This document shows positions 22,258 through 29,585 of a DNA stretch of 43,404 nt, piece after piece (position 1 is the first letter of the stretch; each line of letters begins with the position of its first letter). Location of the stretch: NCBI GenBank assembly GCA_023403375.1, contig JAEYEN010000024.1, positions 1 through 43,404 on the forward strand, written 5' to 3'. The translations under genes and the position numbers were made by a program. Source of the DNA: Bacillota bacterium. GTDB lineage: Bacteria; Bacillota; Clostridia; Christensenellales; Borkfalkiaceae. The notes under the pieces were generated by a model, which searched no databases, was not told the DNA's origin, and saw only the letters and a program-made list of their open reading frames with translations.

Positions 22258-23544
22258 ATGTTAGATTTAAAAAGAATTCTGAAAGAGAAAGAAAAAATCG
22301 AAGAACTTTTGTCGAGAAAGGGCTACAAAGCCGATTTTGACCGCATAATCTCGCTTGACGCGGAAAGAAGAAAAGTCATCGGCGAAGTGGAAACTCTTAA
22401 AGCGGAAAGAAACAAAGTTTCGGCGGAAATTCCCAAACTTAAAAAAGAAGGAAAGCCCGTAGACGGCATATTTGCGGATATGCGCGCTCTGGGCGAAAAG
22501 ATTGCGGAAGGCGATAAAAAAGCAAACGAATTGGACGAACAGATTTTTAACGCGCTTGCCGTTATGCCGAATATTCCCGACGAAGACCTGCTTGCAGGCG
22601 AAAAGGAAAACAATCGGGTTATAAAAGTTGTCGGCGAAAAACCCGTTTTCGATTTTGCGGCGCAAAACCACGTAGATATTTGCAACAAGTTAGGAATTAT
22701 CGATTATCAACGCGGCGTTAAACTTTCGGGCGGCGGCTTCTGGCTTTACAGGGGCGACGGCGCAAGGCTGGAATGGGCGCTTCTTAATTTCTTTATTTCG
22801 GAACACTTAAAAGACGGGTACGAATTTATACTTCCACCCCACCAGTTAGGTTATACGTGCGGTTTCGGTGCGGGGCAGTTCCCCAAATTCTCCGACGAAG
22901 TTTACTGGCTTGATTGCGACGAAGACAGAAAGAAAAACAGATTTATGTTACCTACTGCGGAAACGGCGCTTGTCAACATGTATTCGGGCGAAATTATCGA
23001 CGAAGACAAACTCCCGATGAAATTCTTTGCTTACACCCCCTGCTATCGTAAAGAAGCGGGTTCTTACAGGGCGGAAGAACGCGGAATGATAAGGGGACAT
23101 CAATTCAACAAAGTGGAAATGGTTCAATACGCGCACCCCGAACACAGTAAAGAAGCCTTTGAAGAACTTGTAAACAAAGCGGCGTCTTTAATGGAAAAAT
23201 TAGGGTTGCATTTCAGAATAAGTAAACTTGCCGCGGGCGATTGTTCCGCGTCTATGGCGAGAACTTACGATATAGAAGTCTGGATTCCTTCTATGGGAAT
23301 TTATAAAGAAGTAAGTTCGGTTTCCAACGCCAACGACTATCAGGCAAGAAGAAACAATACCAAATACCGCGACAGTAAAACGGGCAAACCCGCTTACGTT
23401 CACACGCTCAACGGGTCGGGGCTTGCCACCAGCAGAGTTTTCCCCGCGATAATCGAACAGTTCCAGAACGCCGACGGAAGCGTTACGATTCCCGAAGTGT
23501 TAAGACCGTTTATGGGCGGGCAGGAAGTAATAAAAGCAAAATAA
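22258..23544 (+). CDS. serS: Seryl-tRNA synthetase
   Basis: A class II synthetase that charges tRNA-Ser and tRNA-Sec. It has the N-terminal antiparallel coiled-coil arm (residues about 27-105, rich in Lys/Glu) that grips the tRNA long arm. The catalytic core carries motif 2 (FAYTPCYRKEAGSYRAEERG, then MIRGHQFNKVE) and motif 3 near the C-terminus (LNGSGLATSRVFPAIIEQFQ). Length of 428 is normal. Ribosome-binding site CGGAGAAA. It has its own promoter and terminator and so is monocistronic. It is not controlled by a visible T-box. Confidence 0.97.
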   Translation: MLDLKRILKEKEKIEELLSRKGYKADFDRIISLDAERRKVIGEVETLKAERNKVSAEIPKLKKEGKPVDGIFADMRALGEKIAEGDKKANELDEQIFNALAVMPNIPDEDLLAGEKENNRVIKVVGEKPVFDFAAQNHVDICNKLGIIDYQRGVKLSGGGFWLYRGDGARLEWALLNFFISEHLKDGYEFILPPHQLGYTCGFGAGQFPKFSDEVYWLDCDEDRKKNRFMLPTAETALVNMYSGEIIDEDKLPMKFFAYTPCYRKEAGSYRAEERGMIRGHQFNKVEMVQYAHPEHSKEAFEELVNKAASLMEKLGLHFRISKLAAGDCSASMARTYDIEVWIPSMGIYKEVSSVSNANDYQARRNNTKYRDSKTGKPAYVHTLNGSGLATSRVFPAIIEQFQNADGSVTIPEVLRPFMGGQEVIKAK

Positions 23545-23548
23545 AAAA

Positions 23549-23572
23549 GAGCGGGTTTTCACCCGCTTTTTT
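23549..23572 (+). terminator. Terminator of serS
   Basis: AGCGGGT, loop TTTC, ACCCGCT followed by T5-6, just after the stop codon. Confidence 0.92.
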
Positions 23573-23662
23573 AATAAGAAAATTTTATTATAAGCATTTT
23601 TCGGTAAAAACTTTTTGCGGAATTTATCGGGAGTTTGTTTATAAAAGTTGACAAAACGGATA

Positions 23663-23692
23663 TTACATTTTAACCTGTAAATTGCATATAAT
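23663..23692 (+). promoter_or_regulatory. Promoter of the LOG-family gene
   Basis: TTACAT (23663-23668), 18 bases, TATAAT (23687-23692). A better-looking TTGACA at 23648 is 33 bases from the -10, too far to pair with it. Confidence 0.5.
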
Positions 23693-23814
23693 AAAAATAG
23701 GCTTTTTACGTTTTACCGAAAAACAACTATAAACGAATATAAACGAAAGACGTGCGATTGTAAAATTCGTTTGTAACACACAACTAAAAACATTGTGCTA
23801 AAAGGAGATAAATT

Positions 23815-24405
23815 ATGAGAATTTGTGTTTACGGTGCATCAAGCAATAAAATTTCGCCGAGATACGTTTCGGCTGTGGAGAGTTTAGGTTGCACGCTCGC
23901 AAAAAGGGGACATAGCCTTGTTTTCGGCGGCGGAAACGACGGGGCGATGGGCGCCGCGGCAAGGGGCGTTGCCCGTGGCGGCGGCAAAATACTCGGTATC
24001 GCGCCCAAATTTTTGAATGCAGACGGCGTGCTTTATAAAAACTGCACGGAAATAATTTATACCGAAACTATGAGAGAACGTAAAAAACTTTTGGAAGACA
24101 ATGCGGACGCTTATATAATTACCCCGGGCGGAATGGGCACTTTCGACGAACTTTTTGAAATTTTAACGTTAAAACAGTTAGGTCGTGAAAACAAACCGAT
24201 AGCTTTTTATAACGTAGACGGATACTATAATCCCTTAATAGCCATGCTCGAAAACGCCGTCAAAGAAAACTTTATGACGGAAGAGTCCACCTCGCTCTAT
24301 TCGGTTTTCGACAATGCAGACGAACTGTTTGAATATTTAGAAAACTATTCTTACGAAATTAAGGACGTTTCCTGTTATAAATCGGTTCCGCATATCAACA
24401 AGTAA
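23815..24405 (+). CDS. LOG-family nucleotide 5'-monophosphate phosphoribohydrolase
   Basis: This family removes ribose-5-phosphate from (cytokinin-like) nucleotide monophosphates. The 196-residue protein shows the Rossmann-like start MRICVYGASS, VFGGGNDGAMGAAARG, MRERKKLL at 86-93 (the substrate-binding Arg-Lys) and the signature PGGMGTFDE at 104-112. These are diagnostic of the LOG/TIGR00730 group. AAAGGAG precedes the ATG at proper spacing. It is a single-gene unit. In non-plant-associated bacteria the real substrate is usually unknown, so a general nucleotide-salvage role is the safest reading. Confidence 0.9.
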   Translation: MRICVYGASSNKISPRYVSAVESLGCTLAKRGHSLVFGGGNDGAMGAAARGVARGGGKILGIAPKFLNADGVLYKNCTEIIYTETMRERKKLLEDNADAYIITPGGMGTFDELFEILTLKQLGRENKPIAFYNVDGYYNPLIAMLENAVKENFMTEESTSLYSVFDNADELFEYLENYSYEIKDVSCYKSVPHINK

Positions 24406-24565
24406 AACTTTAAGATAAGTTTTCAACAAACTCTCAACTCAATCCCGATTGATTTTAATCTATTTTCGATATAAAACATAATCCGTTTCGGGGCAATTTT
24501 TAACGAATTTCATTGAGTTTTATTGAGATTGTTTTTAAATGAGCATTTGATAATAAAAAAAGAAA

Positions 24566-24592
24566 AAGACCGCTTTTAAAAAGCGGTCTTTA
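24566..24592. terminator. Bidirectional terminator between LOG gene and MATE gene
   Basis: AAAGACCGCTTTT / AAAAGCGGTCTTT between converging genes. The T run is longer on the minus strand (CTTTTTCTTTTTTT). The other bases between the two genes (24406-24778) show nothing else. Confidence 0.85.
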
Positions 24593-24778
24593 TTGCTATC
24601 TTTTATCAAAACTTTAATAGCCTGATTTTCTTTATTGTTTAATTAAATATTGTTTTATTATATACTGTTATCTACAATAAAAGCGGGCAATAAAAATATA
24701 GGTTTTCGTGCGCATCTGCAATGTTTTTCCGTCGGTATATCGGCTTTCCGCACGATTAAACCTTATTTTTACGGCGTT

Positions 24779-26149
24779 TTACAACTTCTCGGCCGCAAGC
24801 GACTTTTCTTTAAGTTTTTTAGACGGGCGGTATATTAAAAGTGCGACAAGCAGGAATATCGCGGTCGTTCCAAGGCTTACGGGATAGACTATCATTATAG
24901 AAGTAAATGTATTGTAAACCTTAAAGACGGTGTAAATCCAGACGATTCTTATTCCGCACACGCCGATGATAGTAAGTATCGCAGGGACGAGCGAAATTCC
25001 GTACCCCCTTAAATAAGACGCCGCAATTTCGTACAGCATACTGAAAATATACGCCGAGAAAATAACGACAAGTCGGGTATACCCTAAACTTATAACTTCG
25101 GGGTCGCCGTTGAAAATTGCAAGCAACGGTTTCCCTGCAAGAAGAATCAGTCCAACGGAAATCGCGGTCGCAATCAAATCTTCGAGCAGACATATTCCCA
25201 GAATTTTTTTACACCTGTCAAACTGTCTGGCTCCGTAGTTTTGCCCCGTAAACGTCGTGCACGCCTGACTGAACGAGTTGATAACAAAGTATGCGATAAT
25301 CTCTAAGTTATACGCCGCGCTGGAAGCCGCCATCACCGTCGCCCCAAGACTGTTTATCGCAGACTGAATAACTATGTTTGAAAGCGAAAACACCGCGCCC
25401 TGCAAACCGGACGGAAAACCTATTCTGATTATTCCTTTGAAACTATCTTTGTAGATTCTTAACTCTTTTATTCTGACTTTTATCGGCTTGTTTGTTTTAA
25501 GCAAAACGATAAATAATATAATCGAACTAAGCGCATTTGAAACGACCGTTGCGATAGCAACGCCGTCAACGTCCATTTTCAGCACGATAACGAAAAACAA
25601 GTTAAGCAAAACGTTTATCACGCCCGAAACCGCAAGCGCGATAAGCGGAAGTTTTGTCTGCCCTATACTTCTGAAAATCGCCGCTTCAAAATTGTATAAC
25701 AAAATTACGGGCATTCCTAACAGGTAGATTCTTAAATACTTCGTGGAATACGGCAGCACGTCTTCGGGAACGTTCAGACTTTGTAACAAATACGGCGCAA
25801 CAATCTCGCCTATTGCCGCAATAACCACGCCGAATATAACGGAAAGCACAACAGAAGTATGCACCGCTCTCCGCACGCCGTCTTCGTTACCTTCTCCTAT
25901 GCATTTAGAAATAACGACGTTCGCACCTAACGCAAACCCGACGAAAAAGTTTATTATTAAATTTATAATCGGTCCGTTCGCACCGACGGCAGCCATGGCG
26001 ACCGTTTTCAGTTCGCCCGTAAAGTTACCGACAATCGCCACGTCAGACGCATTAAAAAGTTGTTCTAATATTGCGGTAGCGGCAACCGGCAACGCAAATA
26101 ATAATATTTTGTTCCATAATTTGCCGCTAAGCATATCGCTTTTTATCAT
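24779..26149 (-). CDS. MATE-family efflux transporter
   Basis: The 456-residue membrane protein has about 12 hydrophobic segments in two similar halves, as in MATE cation/drug antiporters (NorM/DinF-like). Family sequence is recognisable at the start (SGKLWNKILLFALPVAATAI, then LEQLFNASDVAIVGNF) and in the second half (SFSQACTTFTGQNYGARQFD). It should export organic compounds using a Na+ or H+ gradient; the substrate cannot be told. It is a single gene. TTGACA at 26239-26244 on the minus strand may be its -35, but the matching -10 is weak. Ribosome-binding site AAAAGGCG is several bases far from the ATG. Confidence 0.92.
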   Translation of the reverse strand: MIKSDMLSGKLWNKILLFALPVAATAILEQLFNASDVAIVGNFTGELKTVAMAAVGANGPIINLIINFFVGFALGANVVISKCIGEGNEDGVRRAVHTSVVLSVIFGVVIAAIGEIVAPYLLQSLNVPEDVLPYSTKYLRIYLLGMPVILLYNFEAAIFRSIGQTKLPLIALAVSGVINVLLNLFFVIVLKMDVDGVAIATVVSNALSSIILFIVLLKTNKPIKVRIKELRIYKDSFKGIIRIGFPSGLQGAVFSLSNIVIQSAINSLGATVMAASSAAYNLEIIAYFVINSFSQACTTFTGQNYGARQFDRCKKILGICLLEDLIATAISVGLILLAGKPLLAIFNGDPEVISLGYTRLVVIFSAYIFSMLYEIAASYLRGYGISLVPAILTIIGVCGIRIVWIYTVFKVYNTFTSIMIVYPVSLGTTAIFLLVALLIYRPSKKLKEKSLAAEKL

Positions 26150-26249
26150 ATCAAGCCCGCTTTTCGCCTTTTGTTTTTTCTTTTATATCCTTTACTTTTT
26201 TAACGTTTTCTTTTTTAGAAAACAAAAAAAATATAAACTGTCAAATAAA

Positions 26250-26378
26250 TTATCGTCCTGCCCTTGTTAATTGAATAATAGTCTTACCACCGCCACCCTT
26301 GTTTAAAAGGTAGTTTTTAGCGCGATCGCTAATTAACGATGAAGTTACGCTAACCACAAACTGTTTGTGTTCGTCCAT
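26250..26378 (-). CDS. Possible 42-codon gene or gene fragment
   Basis: The frame begins MDEHKQFVVSVTSSLISD and ends with LLNKGGGGKTIIQLTRAGR. Codon use (GAC GAA CAC, AGC GAT CGC GCT) is like real genes here, and the C-terminal Gly-rich GGGGKT looks protein-like. There is no ribosome-binding site before the ATG, and no promoter. I do not recognise a family. A remnant of a larger gene is as likely as a small functional one. Confidence 0.3.
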   Translation of the reverse strand: MDEHKQFVVSVTSSLISDRAKNYLLNKGGGGKTIIQLTRAGR

Positions 26379-26691
26379 AATGTAAAACCAAAATTGTTAT
26401 TTGTTTATAAAAATATATATTTTATAAAAATATATGTGCAGAAAGAATTATACGCTTTCTGTTCCATGATAGCAATCGTTTATCAAACTTTTATTTTCCG
26501 TCGACACCTTTTCCTTAAATTATACTGCCTGATTGCGCTTGACCGCTTAGGTGTTTTTTTATACTTGTCGGTCACTACAAAATAGTATAGTGCCAGCATC
26601 TTTTTATAACGAAGTAAATGGTTTCATACTGCCTTTTTTTTAAAACAAAAGTTTATATTGTTTCTTTGCCCCCGACTTTTTCCACCCACAA

Positions 26692-26740
26692 AATATTTTT
26701 TGTAGATTGTTTTGTCGTAAAAGTTTTGTCATTTTTTCCA
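26692..26740. repeat. Imperfect direct repeat, copy A
   Basis: About 49 bases, containing ATTTTTTGTAGATTG, TTTTGTCGTAAA and TTTTTTCCA, recur with about 80 percent identity at 26837-26884 in the same orientation. Confidence 0.6.
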
Positions 26741-26836
26741 TAGACACACTTTTTATAAGTAACTATTTTCATCTCACTTGCCAATCAAACCAAAATATTA
26801 TTTTTTTTCCTTACCCCAGCTTTTACTATGAATATA

Positions 26837-26884
26837 ATATTTTTTGTAAACTGCTTTGTCGTAAATATTTTCGTACATTTTTCC
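26837..26884. repeat. Imperfect direct repeat, copy B
   Basis: Second copy, with ATTTTTTGTAAACTG, CTTTGTCGTAAA and TTTTTCCA; 145 bases from copy A. Single-base indels between copies shift any reading frame, which argues against a coding repeat. Confidence 0.6.
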
Positions 26885-27011
26885 ACAAATACTCTTTTTT
26901 ATGTTTTTTTCTCAAATATTTTGTTTTAATATAATCAATATAGAAGATATGCTATTTTTTAGCAAAAAAACAGAGAAAGACACTACTAAACATAGTGCCT
27001 TTGTTTTTAAT

Positions 27012-27038
27012 AAAAAAGGAGCGTTTTGTTAACGCTCC
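27012..27038 (-). terminator. Terminator after the small membrane-protein gene
   Basis: On the minus strand GGAGCGTT, loop AACAA, AACGCTCC and then six T. The hairpin overlaps the stop codon of the gene. Confidence 0.85.
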
Positions 27039-27334
27039 AACTTTTCTAATTTTTCTCTTAATTTTTTTATTTTCTCTTCTTTATAATCTTTATGAAAGTA
27101 AGCTATTCCTTCTTTTATTCCCCCGTATTTTAATATAATTACTATATTTACTATTACAAGGCAAAGCGAACAAAATAGAGCAATTAAAAGCAAATACTTT
27201 TTCAACATATATTTGTTAAAAAAATTGTATATAGTACTTAAAAAAATTGTAAATTCTATTTCTATTACAATGCTATAAATAAGTGCCGCGCCTAAAAGAG
27301 CAAGCAACACGATTTTAATAATTTTCTTTGCCAT
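27029..27334 (-). CDS. Small two-helix membrane protein, unknown
   Basis: The 101-residue product has two strong transmembrane segments (about 7-28 and 45-68) and a charged C-terminal tail (about 75-101) rich in Lys/Glu that should form a cytoplasmic helix (EEKIKKLREKLEKLER). I recognise no family. Its ATG lies one base after the stop of the preceding frame (27336-27674), so the two appear coupled. Together they follow yyaC on the same strand. A strong terminator closes the unit. Position next to spore and parS features gives no firm functional hint. Confidence 0.55.
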   Translation of the reverse strand: MAKKIIKIVLLALLGAALIYSIVIEIEFTIFLSTIYNFFNKYMLKKYLLLIALFCSLCLVIVNIVIILKYGGIKEGIAYFHKDYKEEKIKKLREKLEKLER

Positions 27335-27335
27335 T

Positions 27336-27674
27336 TTAAGAACCTAAATACTTATTCCCCAGAGCGTTAGTGAAAGTTATACTATCTCCGATAAAGCCTT
27401 CTAATATCTTCGTTAATTCTATCAAATACAATTGATGATTATACCTTCCGCTTCCGACAGGGCTTTCGACCGATTTATCGTTTGAAACTAAGTACGTTAC
27501 CGTCTTTGTTTCCGTTATTCGATTATTTTCTAATCGCATTGTCGTTTTTCCGTCCGTAGATACATAAGAACCGTCTTCGGCTTTATTAAAGGTCAAGTCC
27601 GAACGGTCTATAACCTTTAACATTGTTTGGTTGAACTTCGCTTCGGACGAGTTTGCAATTATCGCCTTACACAT
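27336..27674 (-). pseudogene. Unknown protein, probably missing its N-terminus
   Basis: From the ATG at 27674 the product is 112 residues with no recognised family, rich in Thr/Asn/Ser (TDGKTTMRLENNR, VSNDKSVESPVGSGRYNHQL). That ATG has no ribosome-binding site. The same frame stays open upstream for over 40 codons with protein-like sequence (FLILYAFLYLDECSIDLIQ, then CGKETQYIKPLT) but contains no ATG, GTG or TTG. This suggests a gene that has lost its start, perhaps a secreted protein with a damaged signal peptide. A rare start codon or coupling to yyaC cannot be excluded. Confidence 0.45.
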
Positions 27675-27762
27675 TGTAAGCGGCTTTATGTATTGAGTTT
27701 CTTTCCCGCACTGAATTAAATCTATACTACATTCGTCAAGATATAAAAAAGCATATAAAATT

Positions 27763-27806
27763 AAAAAATGATTATATGGCGCAAAAATAATTTTTATGCG
27801 CCATAT
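27763..27806 (-). terminator. Inverted repeat at the end of yyaC
   Basis: ATATGGCGCA (27774-27783) and TGCGCCATAT (27797-27806) are perfect 10-bp arms over the yyaC stop codon. The A/T-rich interior can also pair. On the minus strand TTTTTT follows 5 bases after the stem. It is likely a terminator. Confidence 0.7.
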
Positions 27807-28354
27807 TTGTTTTCGCCAAAATTTACGAAAGCGCTTTTAACATATTCCATTATGCCTTCTGAAATAACTTCCGCCATTTTATATACGAGATTCAGTCTTG
27901 TAAGATTAAACAAATTATAATTCTTTATAGACTTAGTCGCAACCACGCCTATTATACTTATATCCCCCAACACACCCAGATTCTTATTTAACCCCAAACC
28001 GGGTTTTAGTCCCTTATCTATAATCTTGATTACACCAACGTCATCTGCATCGCCAACGGCAGCGTCAATAGCAATTACAATAGAATTCGGGTGCATTATT
28101 TTCAGATAATCTTTCGCGTAAGACACTTCTTTTGCGGTAATCGGGCAATTTAACGTGCCATAAATAAACGCGTCAAAGTTATTTTTACGCAAAAAAGTAC
28201 CCACAAGCGGCCCCAGACTGTCGCCCAACACCAAATCGCTGCCAACACACACAATAATCGGTTTTTTATTATCACCATTATATTTCAATAACGATTGAGC
28301 GATTCCGTTTTTAGCAAACTCGTTAAACATATTAAAACTATATAAATTTTCCAT
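27794..28354 (-). CDS. yyaC: Spore protease YyaC family (DUF1256)
   Basis: The 186-residue protein matches the YyaC family, related to GPR/HybD-type proteases and conserved in endospore formers. It shows IIVCVGSDLVLGDSLGPLVG, YGTLNCPITAKEV, the acidic motif AIDAAVGDADDVGVIKI, and KNLGVLGDISIIGVVA. The ATG at 28354 is chosen because GGGTGG lies 8 bases before it; a GTG five codons upstream overlaps that site. In Bacillus yyaC also lies next to the parA/parB genes, so its position beside parS and near parAB is conserved context. The exact proteolytic role is not established for the family. Confidence 0.9.
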   Translation of the reverse strand: MENLYSFNMFNEFAKNGIAQSLLKYNGDNKKPIIVCVGSDLVLGDSLGPLVGTFLRKNNFDAFIYGTLNCPITAKEVSYAKDYLKIMHPNSIVIAIDAAVGDADDVGVIKIIDKGLKPGLGLNKNLGVLGDISIIGVVATKSIKNYNLFNLTRLNLVYKMAEVISEGIMEYVKSAFVNFGENKYGA

Positions 28355-28437
28355 ATATAAGCCACCCACAATTTTTTATATTTTTATACCCTCTTTTTAC
28401 CATAATTATACGTCTATCACATAAATCCCTATTGTTT

Positions 28438-28453
28438 TGTTTCACGTGAAACA
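28438..28453. promoter_or_regulatory. parS site 1
   Basis: TGTTTCACGTGAAACA: a perfect 16-bp match to the Firmicute parS consensus bound by ParB/Spo0J. It lies between yyaC and the gene-free region, about 7.1 kb from parB. Confidence 0.96.
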
Positions 28454-28470
28454 TCTCTTTTTACTCAAAT

Positions 28471-28486
28471 TGTTTCATGTGAAACA
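28471..28486. promoter_or_regulatory. parS site 2
   Basis: TGTTTCATGTGAAACA: one central base differs from the perfect palindrome, as in natural functional parS variants. It begins 33 bases after the start of site 1. Confidence 0.9.
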
Positions 28487-28639
28487 AAAACTTTTTCAAA
28501 CACCAAAAAATACAAAAGCGCAACATAAAAATGTTATATTTTTATTGTTTTTATGCATAAAATCGGTCAAAAATATCATAATTTATTTTCAAAAACACAA
28601 CAGAAATCCTTTGTCCGATGAATTTTTCTAAAAAACAGC

Positions 28640-28655
28640 GGTTTCACGTGAAACA
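28640..28655. promoter_or_regulatory. parS site 3
   Basis: GGTTTCACGTGAAACA: only the outermost base departs from consensus. Three sites in 220 bp should load ParB strongly. Confidence 0.88.
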
Positions 28656-29580
28656 AAACAGTGTAAAATTATATATTATTAAAAATAAAAATCAATTTTT
28701 TGCGCATTATCAAAATTGATTAATGATAAAACAATAAACAGATAAATATGAAATTTTAGCAAAAAATATCTTTTTGCCACACAGAATAAAGCCTATTTTT
28801 GGTCGGAAAAATTCATGCCCCATTCTGTCTCAGAGCGTTAAAATCGATATTTTTAAATAATGTTTTGTTGGTACAAATAGTTGTATTGGTTGCCAAATCA
28901 ATGCTATTATGCATAAAAATACGTTGTTTTTTGTGAATTGAATATTGTTTTTGTTTTTCTATTAACTTTTTTGCGTTGCTGTCTGAAATGTAAGTTTAAT
29001 CTAAAAAATTATCGCGCCAATCTGCGTTTTAAATTATAGGTGTTAAATTTTTTTGGCGCAATTAGCGTAAAAATGGTTTAATTCTGAAACGCAGTATAAA
29101 ACGTTGCGTGTCTTATGCTGTTTTGTAGTTATAGGTTTTATTGTAGTTAAAACTATATGTCTGCACGTGTACAAAAAGAAAAAATATATTAAAACACATT
29201 GATTTTTCGCAAAAACGTGCGGTGCATATATGATAATCGTGTTTATTTATATTAAAAGCCGTATATTAAATGCTTTATAAGTGCATACCCGATAGAAAAG
29301 TAAGTCTACTGAAATCAGTGTTGAATAGTGCGCGTTTGTATAATAACGCCGTGTATTATATTTGGCGCAACACTTACAAAACTTAAAAGCGCATTTATAT
29401 TTAAAATGGTTGGTGTAAATAGTTAAAATACTATTAAATAATTGGCGTATAATATAAAACGCGGCAAAAATTTTTTGCACTTATAATAAAAGCGCCGTTT
29501 TAATATAAAGCGCATAATAATATTATATCTTTTGAGCGCAAAGATATTTTTTTAAGCGCTTGTTCGGTTTTGGGTTTTTT
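28656..29580. other. AT-rich gene-free region with scattered GGCGCA/AGCGC words
   Basis: No frame has both length and a ribosome-binding site. At 28689-28720 AATCAATTTT and AAAATTGATT form an inverted repeat. From about 29012 to 29560 GC-containing words (GGCGCAA, AGCGC, GGCGTA) recur every 20-60 bases on a nearly pure A/T background. The purpose is unknown. Confidence 0.5.
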
Positions 29581-29585
29581 GTATA

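Larger units (their letters stand above)
26379..27011. other. AT-rich intergenic region without a credible gene
   Basis: Open frames here are short, lack ribosome-binding sites and have Phe/Tyr/Ile/Lys-only composition. It holds the pair of direct repeats listed separately and, at 26977-27000, an imperfect hairpin (AAAGACACTA / TAGTGCCTTT). Confidence 0.6.

Noticed and set aside
23648..23653. TTGACA as -35 of the LOG-gene promoter
   Set aside because: It is 33 bases from the nearest TATAAT, too far for sigma-A; TTACAT at 23663 has the right spacing.
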